Origin: Actinomycetota bacterium
GTDB taxonomy: Bacteria; Actinomycetota; Actinomycetes; Nanopelagicales; Nanopelagicaceae
NCBI GenBank assembly: GCA_947480465.1
Contig: CANKCT010000044.1
Span: forward strand, 1-7,084
Length of the DNA: 7,084 bases
Direction of reading: 5' to 3'
The notes under the pieces were generated by a model that saw nothing but the letters and a program-made list of their open reading frames with translations, was not told the origin of the DNA and searched no databases. Position 1 is the stretch's first letter; every line of letters starts with the position of its first letter. Position numbers and translations under genes: made by a program. Shown piece after piece: positions 1-6,389 of this stretch.

Positions 1-411
1 GAGTATGAAAGAGCGCCACTTGAGGCCAAGGCAACTTTGGAACAGATTGAAGAATCGCTGTTTTCGCCACATCCACATGCATTGTGTCATGTTGTAGAAG
101 TCGATGGGAATGTAGTTGGAATCTCAATTTGGTTTTTGAATTATTCGACATGGCTAGGTAAGCCAGGCATCTATCTTGAAGATTTATATATTGATCCTTC
201 ATACCGAGGTCAAGGTTTTGGTTTAGCTCTTTTGAAAGAGCTCGCCAAAATTTGCGTTGAACGCGAATATGAAAGATTGCAGTGGTGGGTTCTGGATTGG
301 AATGAACCAGCCATTGAGTTCTACAAATCCCTCGGTGCAGTACCGATGGATGAGTGGACTGTCTTCCGCGTTAGCGGTGATGCCCTAAAAGATCTAGCTG
401 CTACTTCTTAA
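1..411 (+). CDS. SSAT-like GNAT N-acetyltransferase (5' end missing)
   Basis: Acetyl-CoA-dependent N-acetyltransferase of the GNAT fold. The frame is open from base 1 with no start that suits the family, so the N-terminus lies outside the window; 136 residues are visible. The first visible residues, EYERAP, match the region after the first helix of spermidine/spermine acetyltransferases (SSAT), so about 20-25 residues are probably missing. The TTG at 37 is internal. Seen: motif A strand LEDLYIDP (59-66), acetyl-CoA pyrophosphate loop RGQGFG (69-74), and WNEPAIEFYKSLGA (100-113), whose Tyr108 lies where SSAT enzymes have their conserved Tyr. Known: relatives acetylate polyamines, thialysine or other small amines. 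Inferred: a small primary amine is the substrate, but which one cannot be read from the sequence. The gene ends in TAA and overlaps the convergent SPFH gene by 11 bases. The SSAT-like subfamily is a strong call; the substrate is open. Confidence 0.88.
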   Translation, partial: EYERAPLEAKATLEQIEESLFSPHPHALCHVVEVDGNVVGISIWFLNYSTWLGKPGIYLEDLYIDPSYRGQGFGLALLKELAKICVEREYERLQWWVLDWNEPAIEFYKSLGAVPMDEWTVFRVSGDALKDLAATS

Positions 412-1270
412 AGGCTTTTATTATCTGCTCTGCTGCGCCACTCAGTTCAGCCGGGATGACCCAGATTTTACTCGCGTTGCCGTTAGCAATTGCTGGCAAT
501 TGCTGCAGGTACTGATATGCCAGAACCTTCTCATCGGGATTAGCTTCGTGCACTGCAGCAAAAACTTTTTTAATTGCAGCAGCCTCACCATCTGCACGAA
601 GAATTGCCGCTTGTGCATCACCTTCTGCTCGCAAAATCTCGGCTTGGCGTGCGCCTTCAGCTGTAAGAATTTGACTCTGTTTTTCGCCCTCAGCAGTCAA
701 AATTGCTGCTCGCTTGTCACGTTCGGCGCGCATCTGCTTCTCCATGGACTCTTGCACGCTTGGTGGTGGATCAATAGCTTTGAGTTCTACGCGATTAACA
801 CGGACACCCCACTTGCCTGTAGCTTCATCTAATACGCCACGAAGAACGGCGTTAATTGAGTCGCGCGAAGTTAATGCTGCCTCTAAATCGAGACCGCCGA
901 CGACATTTCGCAAAGTTGTAACTGTTAACTGCTCAATACCTTGAATGACATTTTCAATTTCATAGGTTGCAGATTTTGGATCTGTGACTTGGAAATAAAT
1001 CACCGTATCAATAGATACTACTAAATTATCCTCAGTTATCACTGGCTGAGGCGGAAACGAGATAACTCGCTCGCGCATATCTATCAAAGGTCGGAGACGA
1101 TCGATAAAAGGAATTATTATTGTGAGTCCGGCACCTAGTGTTCGGTGATAGCGACCTAATCGTTCGACCAAACCCGAACTAGCTTGAGGGATTATTCGAA
1201 TTGACCTTGCAAGAACAACGCCAAAGATAACGATGAGTAGTAGAAGAACTCCGAAAGAATATGAAAACAT
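401..1270 (-). CDS. SPFH/stomatin-like (band 7) membrane protein
   Basis: Membrane-anchored SPFH protein of 289 residues, close to the usual length of bacterial stomatin/QmcA-type proteins. Seen: an N-terminal hydrophobic segment (about 5-22) that anchors it; an SPFH domain (about 24-190) with the typical VERLGRYHRTLGAGL, DMRERVISFPPQP and VELKAIDPPPSVQ stretches; a charged, alanine-rich coiled coil (about 172-240) containing four 11-residue repeats; and a C-terminal segment with AYQYLQQLPAIANG and KIWVIPAEL, as in other stomatins. Known: SPFH proteins form large ring or cage oligomers at the membrane and often act with a partner NfeD protein. Inferred: a role in membrane quality control or microdomain organisation. 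The start ATG follows the NfeD stop by 2 bases, with AGAAGGG about 6 bases upstream as ribosome binding site inside the NfeD end, so the two are very likely co-translated. The 3' end overlaps the convergent acetyltransferase gene. Confidence 0.95.
   Translation of the reverse strand: MFSYSFGVLLLLIVIFGVVLARSIRIIPQASSGLVERLGRYHRTLGAGLTIIIPFIDRLRPLIDMRERVISFPPQPVITEDNLVVSIDTVIYFQVTDPKSATYEIENVIQGIEQLTVTTLRNVVGGLDLEAALTSRDSINAVLRGVLDEATGKWGVRVNRVELKAIDPPPSVQESMEKQMRAERDKRAAILTAEGEKQSQILTAEGARQAEILRAEGDAQAAILRADGEAAAIKKVFAAVHEANPDEKVLAYQYLQQLPAIANGNASKIWVIPAELSGAAEQIIKAFKK
572..703 (-). repeat. four 11-residue repeats in SPFH coiled coil
   Basis: Residues 190-233 of the SPFH protein are four consecutive 11-residue units beginning ILTAEG, ILTAEG, ILRAEG and ILRADG. 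The 11-residue (hendecad) period is typical of straight or slightly right-handed coiled coils in stomatin and flotillin proteins, and would form the wall of the oligomeric cage. At the DNA level the units have diverged, so this is an old protein repeat rather than a recent duplication. Confidence 0.8.
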
Positions 1271-1272
1271 TT

Positions 1273-1698
1273 TTAACCCTTCTGATTAATCACAGCGGTG
1301 GCACCTTCGATTGCAACTACCTGCACCTTAGAATCTGCGGCAATTTCTCCTGATTCAGTCCGTGCGCTCCAGACTTCACCATTGAGTTTGATTCGGCCTG
1401 AACGTTCAGTTACGACTGAAAGTGTTAAACCAGAGCCACCCACAAGGGCATCAACATTAGTTGCAAAATCTGGAGTTCTTTTCTTCAAATTTTCCAAAGC
1501 AATAGGTCGTAATACAAAGAGAGAGACAACTGCTGCTACACCGAAAGTGATTCCCTGTACGGCCATATTAAATCCGAACACTTGACTTAGTGCTGCCATA
1601 AATGCTGAGAAAGCTAATGATGCAAAAAGAAGATTAACAGTAAGCATTTCGGCAACTAAGAGCGCGCCACCAGCGGCTAACCACATCCAAATCGGCAT
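1273..1698 (-). CDS. NfeD-family short membrane protein
   Basis: Short NfeD protein of 141 residues. Seen: three hydrophobic segments (about 4-20, 22-41 and 46-64), a basic linker LKKRTPD, then a beta-rich soluble domain (about 80-138) with VGGSGLTLS, GRIKLNGEVWSART and VQVVAIEGATAVI, the pattern of the NfeD OB-fold. No ClpP-like serine protease domain is present, so this is the short NfeD class. Known: short NfeD proteins are encoded next to stomatin/SPFH genes and bind or assist them through the OB domain. It is the first gene of a two-gene unit, with the SPFH start 2 bases after its TAA. Start: ATG at 1698 has a strong AAAGGAG site 6 bases upstream. The family is a confident call; the exact cellular role is not known from sequence. 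Confidence 0.9.
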   Translation of the reverse strand: MPIWMWLAAGGALLVAEMLTVNLLFASLAFSAFMAALSQVFGFNMAVQGITFGVAAVVSLFVLRPIALENLKKRTPDFATNVDALVGGSGLTLSVVTERSGRIKLNGEVWSARTESGEIAADSKVQVVAIEGATAVINQKG

Positions 1699-1841
1699 GA
1701 ACTACTCCTTTACTTGCAACAAAGCGTACCCACTTGAATCCGTAGAAGCGAGGTATTTGCAAGCCGTGAGCCCAGACCTCGGCCTTGTGTAGACCGTTTT
1801 CATTAGGCAAAATGTGAAATCTCTGTTTTGACGATCTTCTA

Positions 1842-1871
1842 ATTATGAATTGACTGTTGAAATACTGTGAA
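1842..1871 (-). promoter_or_regulatory. candidate promoter for nfeD-SPFH unit
   Basis: On the minus strand TTCACA (1871-1866) and CATAAT (1847-1842) are 18 bases apart, each one base from the sigma-70-like consensus. Transcription would start near 1835, leaving a leader of roughly 135 bases before the nfeD start. The long leader and AT-rich setting make this only a candidate. It overlaps the cluster of phased TGAA/TTCA words, which would suit a regulated promoter. Confidence 0.4.
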
Positions 1872-1882
1872 TACCGTGTGAA
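1846..1882. promoter_or_regulatory. phased TGAA/TTCA direct-repeat cluster
   Basis: TGAA occurs at 1846, 1858, 1868 and 1879 on the plus strand (TTCA on the minus strand), spaced 12, 10 and 11 bases, i.e. about one helical turn each. The two right-hand copies lie in longer similar units, TGTGAATACC (1866) and TGTGAATTCC (1877), 11 bases apart. Direct repeats with an 11-base period and a TTCA core resemble response-regulator sites such as the actinobacterial PhoP (PHO box) pattern, but the match is loose and no regulator is identified. It lies between the divergent nfeD and FAS1 genes and overlaps the candidate minus-strand promoter. Confidence 0.35.
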
Positions 1883-1948
1883 TTCCTATTTCTCCTAATT
1901 TTGAGCGTGAAAACACCTATTCCCAATTTTCAGTTTTTTGGTTTCAAG

Positions 1949-1977
1949 TTGCGACTCCATATCGGGCTCTTCATAAT
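1949..1977 (+). promoter_or_regulatory. likely promoter of the FAS1 gene
   Basis: TTGCGA (1949-1954) and CATAAT (1972-1977) are separated by 17 bases, the optimal spacing; the -10 box differs from TATAAT at one position. A T-rich stretch (about 1927-1945) lies just upstream and could act like an UP element. The predicted transcript start near 1984 gives a leader of about 47 bases to the ATG at 2031 but only about 11 to the ATG at 1995, supporting the later start. Confidence 0.65.
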
Positions 1978-2020
1978 TTCATACCGTCACACTGATGGGG
2001 ATCGCAATTAAAATGAAATC

Positions 2021-2024
2021 GGAG
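2021..2024 (+). promoter_or_regulatory. ribosome binding site fixing the FAS1 start
   Basis: GGAG stands 6 bases before the ATG at 2031. The in-frame ATGs at 1995 and 2013 lack a comparably placed site; GGGG at 1997-2000 is 12 bases from the ATG at 2013. With the 2031 start the protein begins directly with a compact signal peptide (MRGRFTKH then a hydrophobic run), which the longer forms would spoil with an extra 12 or 6 residues. Confidence 0.7.
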
Positions 2025-2030
2025 AAATTA

Positions 2031-3191
2031 ATGCGCGGACGTTTTACCAAGCATGTCACTGCTGTGAGTCTAGCTTTGTGTTTAGGGCTTGCTACAGCAC
2101 CATCGGTCAAAGCAGCCGATTTAGGAACCACATCGCTTGCTTCAGTTTTAACAGCCAAGTCTTCTTACGATAACGACTCACAAAACTTCGACATCCTTAC
2201 CGCCGCAGTCCTCGCGGTACTGAAGGCGAAGCCAGATTCTGCTGTGAAGGTTCTTACTGATGGAAGCACTGCACTGACTGCATTTATTCCAACAGACGGT
2301 GCTTTCAAAACACTAGTTGGACAGCTCACTAATAAAGCAGCCACTAGTGAGGAAAAAACTTTTGCTGCAGTTGCAGGCCTTGGCATTGATACCGTTGAAC
2401 AAGTTTTGCTCTACCACGTCGTAGTTGGAGCGCCAATCTTGTCTGATGATGCGCTTAAGGCAAATGGAGTAACTCTTAATACTGCCCTAACCGGAAAATC
2501 ACTTGCAGTGAAAATTAACGGCACCACAATTACTTTAGGTGATCAAGATCCTTTAGCGGCTGACCCAGTAGTAAATCTGACTCAGGTCGATATCAATAAG
2601 GGAAACAATCAAGTTGCACATGGCATCAACGCTGTATTGCTTCCTGCTGCTCTCCTGAAACCTCTCGGAACAAAGTCTCTTGCATCAGTCCTAACAGCTA
2701 AATCAACATTTGATAAGAATGTTAAGAATTTTGACATTCTGACTGCTGCAGTCTTAGCCGTACTTAAGGCAAAGCCAAACTCTGCCGTAAAAGTTCTTAC
2801 TGATGGAAGCACAGCACTTACCGCATTTATTCCAACAGATGGTGCTTTTAATTCTCTAGTCAAGGCACTCACAGGCAAGACTCCAAAGTCTGAGAAGGCG
2901 GCTTTCGAGAGTGTTGCTGGATTAGGAATAAATAAAGTTGAAAGTATCTTGCTTTATCACGTAGTTCCTGGCAGCACACTTGTCTCTGAGGTAGCCCTTG
3001 GTGCAAATGGTGCAGCACTAAAGACCGCCCTCGCAAACAAGTCAATTAAAGTCTCTGTGTATGAAGGAATGCACATTGATCTTGGTGATTACAACAAGCT
3101 AAAAGATCCACGCGTATCTGCTGTAGATATCAACCGTGGAAATCTGCAGATTGCACATGCAATCAATGCAGTTCTTCTGCCTACAAAGTAA
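2031..3191 (+). CDS. secreted tandem FAS1 (fasciclin) domain protein
   Basis: Exported protein of 386 residues from the ATG at 2031; starts at 1995 or 2013 would only lengthen the N-terminus. Seen: a signal peptide with basic n-region (RGRFTKH), hydrophobic core (about 9-23) and a likely cut after VKA (residue 28); then two FAS1 domains beginning with LGT at residues 31 and 212. Each has TAFIPTDGAF (H1-type motif), LLYHVV with the conserved Tyr-His, and a terminal INAVLLP strand (H2-type region). There is no membrane anchor, LPXTG sorting signal or lipobox, so it should be released or held at the surface by binding. Known: FAS1 domains mediate adhesion to proteins, glycans or other cells. Inferred: a cell-surface or extracellular adhesion role; the ligand is unknown. 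It is a single-gene unit with its own promoter and a strong terminator. The two domains are a tandem duplication, with one 41-residue block almost unchanged. Confidence 0.93.
   Translation: MRGRFTKHVTAVSLALCLGLATAPSVKAADLGTTSLASVLTAKSSYDNDSQNFDILTAAVLAVLKAKPDSAVKVLTDGSTALTAFIPTDGAFKTLVGQLTNKAATSEEKTFAAVAGLGIDTVEQVLLYHVVVGAPILSDDALKANGVTLNTALTGKSLAVKINGTTITLGDQDPLAADPVVNLTQVDINKGNNQVAHGINAVLLPAALLKPLGTKSLASVLTAKSTFDKNVKNFDILTAAVLAVLKAKPNSAVKVLTDGSTALTAFIPTDGAFNSLVKALTGKTPKSEKAAFESVAGLGINKVESILLYHVVPGSTLVSEVALGANGAALKTALANKSIKVSVYEGMHIDLGDYNKLKDPRVSAVDINRGNLQIAHAINAVLLPTK
2121..2663 (+). repeat. FAS1 tandem unit 1
   Basis: First of two homologous units in the fasciclin gene, 181 codons from LGTTSLASVLTAKS to the LLKP linker. 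Residues encoded at 2184-2306 match those at 2727-2849 of unit 2 in 40 of 41 positions (Asp to Asn is the only change), while the C-terminal half is much more diverged. Confidence 0.85.
2664..3188 (+). repeat. FAS1 tandem unit 2
   Basis: Second unit, 175 codons from LGTKSLASVLTAKS to the C-terminus. Synonymous differences from unit 1 are frequent in the FDILTAAVLAVLKAKP stretch, so the duplication is not fresh. A 20-base stretch starting at GTTCTTACTGATGG is nonetheless identical in both units, followed by an almost identical stretch through ATTTATTCCAACAGA. Confidence 0.85.
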
Positions 3192-3200
3192 AAACAATAG

Positions 3201-3248
3201 ACAGTCCAAGGTCTCCTTAACTTCAGGCGGCCTTGGACTGTTTTGTTT
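3201..3248 (+). terminator. intrinsic terminator after FAS1, probably bidirectional
   Basis: A perfect 11-bp stem, ACAGTCCAAGG (3201-3211) with CCTTGGACTGT (3231-3241), encloses a 19-base loop that may pair two bases further. On the plus strand it runs into TTTTGTTT, 9 bases after the FAS1 stop. On the minus strand the stem is followed by CTATTG then five T's, so it may also stop clpC transcripts, whose stop codon lies just beyond at 3264. Confidence 0.85.
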
Positions 3249-3263
3249 GCTTAATATTTAGCG

Positions 3264-5768
3264 TTAAGCCGTTGGGGCTTCTTCGGCCAAATCTTCAGGG
3301 CTATCAGGAGTTGAAACCTTAGGCGAGCCTTTGAAAGTAAAGACTGCCTCTGCGCCTTCACCCTCAACATCTACGACAATAATCTCGCCGGCCTTGAGCT
3401 CACCAAACAAGATGCGCTCAGAGAGTGCATCTTCAATCTCGCGTTGAATAGTCCGACGCAGTGGGCGTGCTCCAAGAAGTGGGTCGTACCCACGCGCAGC
3501 AAGAAGATCTTTTGCGGTAGGTGTGAGTTCGATTCCCATGTCCTTGGCCTGTAGACGATCATCAAGATTCTTCATGAGCAGATCAACAATTTGAAGGATC
3601 TGATCCTTCGTTAGCTGGTGGAAGACAATGACATCATCGATACGGTTGAGAAATTCTGGGCGGAAATGAGTCTTTAGCTCATCGTTAACTTTGCCCTTCA
3701 TACGCTCATAATTCGTCTGTTCATCATCACTGTTAGCAAAACCAAGTCCGAGACTCTTTGAAATGTCGCGTGTTCCAAGGTTAGTTGTCATGATGATGAC
3801 AGTGTTTTTGAAGTCAACGGTTCGACCCTGTGAATCAGTTAGTCGACCATCTTCTAGTACTTGTAGAAGTGAGTTAAAGATATCTGGATGCGCCTTTTCA
3901 ATCTCATCAAAGAGAACTACTGAGAATGGGCGGCGGCGTACTTTTTCAGTGAGCTGTCCGCCCTCGTCATAACCGACATACCCTGGAGGTGCTCCAAATA
4001 GACGCGATGCCGTGTGACGCTCTGAGTATTCAGACATATCAAGTTGAATTAATGCATCTTGATCACCGAACAAGAACGATGCCAAGGTGCGAGATAGCTC
4101 AGTCTTTCCAACACCGGATGGGCCAGCAAAGATAAATGATCCACCTGGACGGCGTGGATCTTTCAATCCAGCACGTGTGCGACGAATAGCTTGAGACAAC
4201 GCTTTGATTGCTTGATCTTGTCCAATGACACGGTTGTGTAGTTCATCTTCCATGCGCAAGAGGCGTGCAGTTTCTTCTTCGGTTAATTTGAATACTGGAA
4301 TTCCAGTGGAAAGAGAAAGTACCTGAGCAATGAGTTCTTCATCCACTTCAGTGACTTTATCTAAGTCAGTTGCTTTCCAATTCTTTTCCGCCTCACTCTT
4401 TTCGCTGATTAAGGTTTTTTCCTTGTCACGAAGTGAGGCGGCTTTTTCAAAATCTTGTCCGTCAATTGCTGATTCTTTTTCTTTACGAGCATCAGCGATT
4501 TTGTCATCAAAAGCACGGAGCTCAGGTGGAGCCGTCATTCGCCTAATACGAAGACGTGAACCGGCCTCATCAATTAAATCAATTGCCTTGTCTGGCAAGA
4601 AACGATCGGATACGTAACGGTCGGCGAGGTTTGCAGCTGCTGCGAGCGCACCATCTGTAATAGATACGCGGTGGTGCGTTTCATAGCGATCGCGAAGACC
4701 CTTCAAAATTTCGATTGTATGTGCAACTGATGGCTCTTTAACTTGAATTGGCTGGAAGCGACGCTCTAGCGCTGCATCCTTTTCAACATGCTTGCGGTAC
4801 TCATCAAGTGTTGTTGCACCAATTGTCTGCAGCTCACCACGAGCTAACATTGGCTTCAAAATACTTGCTGCATCGATTGCACCTTCTGCAGCGCCAGCAC
4901 CAACAAGCGTGTGAATCTCATCAATGAAGAGAATAATATCTCCGCGAGTTTTAATCTCTTTTAGCACTTTCTTTAAGCGCTCTTCGAAATCTCCACGGTA
5001 TCGGCTACCTGCAACTAAAGCTCCAAGATCTAGCGAATATAACTGCTTATCTTTTAAAGTTTCCGGGACATCATTTTTGTAGATTGCTTGAGCAAGACCT
5101 TCAACAACTGCAGTCTTACCTACACCGGGCTCGCCAATTAATACTGGGTTGTTCTTTGTACGGCGTGATAAAACTTGCATCACGCGTTCAATTTCATTTT
5201 CACGTCCAATAACTGGATCTAGCTTTCCTTCACGTGCGGCTTGTGTGAGGTTACGTCCGAATTGATCAAGTACCAACGATGTTGATGGCGTACCTTCTGC
5301 TGGGCCACCTTGAGCAACAGCTTCTTTTCCTTGATAACCAGATAGGAGTTGAATTACTTGCTGACGAACGCGATTCAAATCTGCACCAAGTTTTACAAGA
5401 ACCTGTGCCGCAACGCCTTCACCTTCACGGATTAAACCCAGCAAAATATGTTCTGTACCAATGTAATTATGACCAAGTTGCAACGCTTCACGTAAAGAAA
5501 GTTCTAGAACTTTCTTAGCTCGCGGAGTAAATGGAATGTGCCCACTTGGAGCTTGCTGACCTTGTCCAATAATCTCTTCAACCTGCGCACGAACACCTTC
5601 TAAAGAAATTCCTAGAGATTCGAGTGCCTTGGCTGCTACGCCTTCACCTTCATGTATGAGTCCAAGCAGGATGTGCTCAGTACCGATGTAGTTGTGGTTG
5701 AGCATGCGAGCCTCTTCTTGGGCCAGGACAACAACACGGCGGGCTCGGTCTGTAAAGCGCTCAAACAT
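3264..5768 (-). CDS. clpC: ClpC AAA+ unfoldase (ATP-dependent Clp protease ATPase subunit)
   Basis: Cytosolic hexameric AAA+ chaperone that unfolds substrates and feeds them to ClpP. It has 834 residues, normal for ClpC. Seen in order: two Clp-N repeats (about 2-65 and 77-143, each with [13 protein letters not shown]); AAA1 with Walker A GEPGVGKT (212-219), pore loop GSRYRGDFE (254-262), Walker B ILFIDE and arginine-finger region ALERRFQP; a UVR middle domain (about 421-456); AAA2 with Walker A GPSGVGKT (549-556), GYVG pore loop (597-600), Walker B VVLFDE (617-622) and PEFLNRID; and a LGF ClpP-docking loop (675-677). All catalytic motifs are intact. The acidic tail is variable, as usual. The start ATG has AAGGAG 7 bases upstream. 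It is the last gene of the lysS-argA-clpC run, 124 bases after argA. I saw no CIRCE, HAIR or clear ClgR operator upstream. The call is very secure. Confidence 0.99.
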   Translation of the reverse strand: MFERFTDRARRVVVLAQEEARMLNHNYIGTEHILLGLIHEGEGVAAKALESLGISLEGVRAQVEEIIGQGQQAPSGHIPFTPRAKKVLELSLREALQLGHNYIGTEHILLGLIREGEGVAAQVLVKLGADLNRVRQQVIQLLSGYQGKEAVAQGGPAEGTPSTSLVLDQFGRNLTQAAREGKLDPVIGRENEIERVMQVLSRRTKNNPVLIGEPGVGKTAVVEGLAQAIYKNDVPETLKDKQLYSLDLGALVAGSRYRGDFEERLKKVLKEIKTRGDIILFIDEIHTLVGAGAAEGAIDAASILKPMLARGELQTIGATTLDEYRKHVEKDAALERRFQPIQVKEPSVAHTIEILKGLRDRYETHHRVSITDGALAAAANLADRYVSDRFLPDKAIDLIDEAGSRLRIRRMTAPPELRAFDDKIADARKEKESAIDGQDFEKAASLRDKEKTLISEKSEAEKNWKATDLDKVTEVDEELIAQVLSLSTGIPVFKLTEEETARLLRMEDELHNRVIGQDQAIKALSQAIRRTRAGLKDPRRPGGSFIFAGPSGVGKTELSRTLASFLFGDQDALIQLDMSEYSERHTASRLFGAPPGYVGYDEGGQLTEKVRRRPFSVVLFDEIEKAHPDIFNSLLQVLEDGRLTDSQGRTVDFKNTVIIMTTNLGTRDISKSLGLGFANSDDEQTNYERMKGKVNDELKTHFRPEFLNRIDDVIVFHQLTKDQILQIVDLLMKNLDDRLQAKDMGIELTPTAKDLLAARGYDPLLGARPLRRTIQREIEDALSERILFGELKAGEIIVVDVEGEGAEAVFTFKGSPKVSTPDSPEDLAEEAPTA

Positions 5769-5892
5769 TGGCGTACTCCTTCTTATGCGATTCGTTAAGC
5801 CTAATACCTCACCTGCCAGGCTCGCGAGGCGGATATGGCTCGGTAGTTACAACCCCAGACCTAGGGCTTTTATGCCCCGATTGACCCAATAT
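5769..5892 (-). other. argA-clpC intergenic region
   Basis: A gap of 124 bases with no room for lsr2 or another recognisable gene. It contains the clpC ribosome binding site (AAGGAG on the minus strand, near 5776-5781), an 8-bp palindrome CTCGCGAG (5821-5828), and a weak hairpin GGGC/GCCC (5864-5877) with a 6-base loop and no T-tract. No convincing -35/-10 pair was found, so it is unresolved whether clpC has its own promoter or depends on read-through from lysS-argA. Confidence 0.6.
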
Positions 5893-6387
5893 CTAGGCGA
5901 GAATTTTCAACATTCTGGTGTTTCCAAGGGTATTTGGCTTGGCAGACTCTAGATCCAAGAACTCGGCTACACCTGCATCATAAGAGCGCAGGAGCTCGGC
6001 ATATACCGATGAATCGACTGGGGTTCCTTCAATAACCTCAAACCCGTGTCGGCCAAAAAACTCTGTCTCAAACGTTAAACAAAAAATCCTCTTCACACCC
6101 AATGCGCCAGCACGCAGAATAATTGAATCGAGAATCTGATGTCCGATTCCTTGTCCACGAAGATTCTCAGCAACTGCAACCGTGCGCACCTCAGCTAAAT
6201 CCTCCCAAAGTACGTGGACCGCTCCACAACCGACAACTTCTTCATCTTTGACTGCGACCGTAAACTCTTGAACGCTTTCATAAAGCGTTACGGTCTCTTT
6301 AGTGAGCAAACGTCCTTCTGGTGCATACGAATCAATAAGTTTGCGAATGCCTTTGATATCACTTGTTCGTGCTGGGCGAATCTCCAT
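5893..6387 (-). CDS. argA: short GNAT-type N-acetylglutamate synthase (actinobacterial ArgA)
   Basis: Amino-acid N-acetyltransferase of 164 residues that would transfer acetyl from acetyl-CoA to glutamate, the first step of arginine synthesis. Seen: a single GNAT domain with CGAVHVLWEDLAEVRTVAV (54-72), acetyl-CoA loop RGQGIGHQIL (77-86), LTFETEFFGRHGFE (104-117) and the C-terminal LGNTRML signature (154-160). These closely follow the M. tuberculosis Rv2747 type as I remember it. The amino-acid-kinase-like domain of E. coli ArgA is absent, as in that short class. The start ATG lies 2 bases after the lysS stop with only a poor Shine-Dalgarno sequence, so translation is probably coupled to lysS. 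No other arg genes are in the window. Family assignment is strong; glutamate as substrate rests on similarity to the characterised mycobacterial enzyme. Confidence 0.9.
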   Translation of the reverse strand: MEIRPARTSDIKGIRKLIDSYAPEGRLLTKETVTLYESVQEFTVAVKDEEVVGCGAVHVLWEDLAEVRTVAVAENLRGQGIGHQILDSIILRAGALGVKRIFCLTFETEFFGRHGFEVIEGTPVDSSVYAELLRSYDAGVAEFLDLESAKPNTLGNTRMLKILA

Positions 6388-6389
6388 GC

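Noticed and set aside
486..505. Exact tandem repeat of GCAATTGCTG
   Set aside because: Lies inside the SPFH coding sequence and encodes the conserved LPAIANG region; only two copies, most likely coincidence of codons.
500..944. Open frames on the plus strand inside the SPFH gene (500-832, 714-944)
   Set aside because: They are antisense to a clear SPFH protein, have no ribosome binding site and show no recognisable protein; they arise from codon bias of the real gene.
1995..2030. Longer FAS1 start at 1995
   Set aside because: It has no placed ribosome site, would leave only about 11 bases of leader from the predicted promoter, and puts 12 extra residues in front of the signal peptide.
2070..2081. 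Possible lipobox (LALC) in the FAS1 signal peptide
   Set aside because: The residue before Cys17 is Leu, not Gly/Ala/Ser, and the Cys sits mid-hydrophobic core; a normal cut after VKA fits better.
2165..2878. Two similar minus-strand open frames inside the FAS1 gene (2165-2386, 2609-2878)
   Set aside because: Their likeness to each other only reflects the FAS1 tandem duplication read on the wrong strand; no start signals.
3763..5518. Plus-strand open frames within clpC (3763-3972, 4330-4617, 5279-5518)
   Set aside because: Low-complexity, Ser-rich or Leu-rich translations antisense to a fully conserved ClpC; shadows of the coding strand.
5821..5828. Palindrome CTCGCGAG upstream of clpC as a ClgR or heat-shock operator
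   Set aside because: It does not fit the ClgR spacing pattern and there is no CIRCE or HAIR repeat; an 8-base palindrome alone is weak evidence.
1771..5862. Shared 9-mer CCCAGACCT at 1771 and 5854, both upstream of minus-strand genes
   Set aside because: Nine-base matches are expected many times by chance in a window this size and the flanks do not align.
5864..5877. Small GGGC/GCCC hairpin after argA as a terminator
   Set aside because: Only a 4-bp stem and no T-tract on the minus strand.
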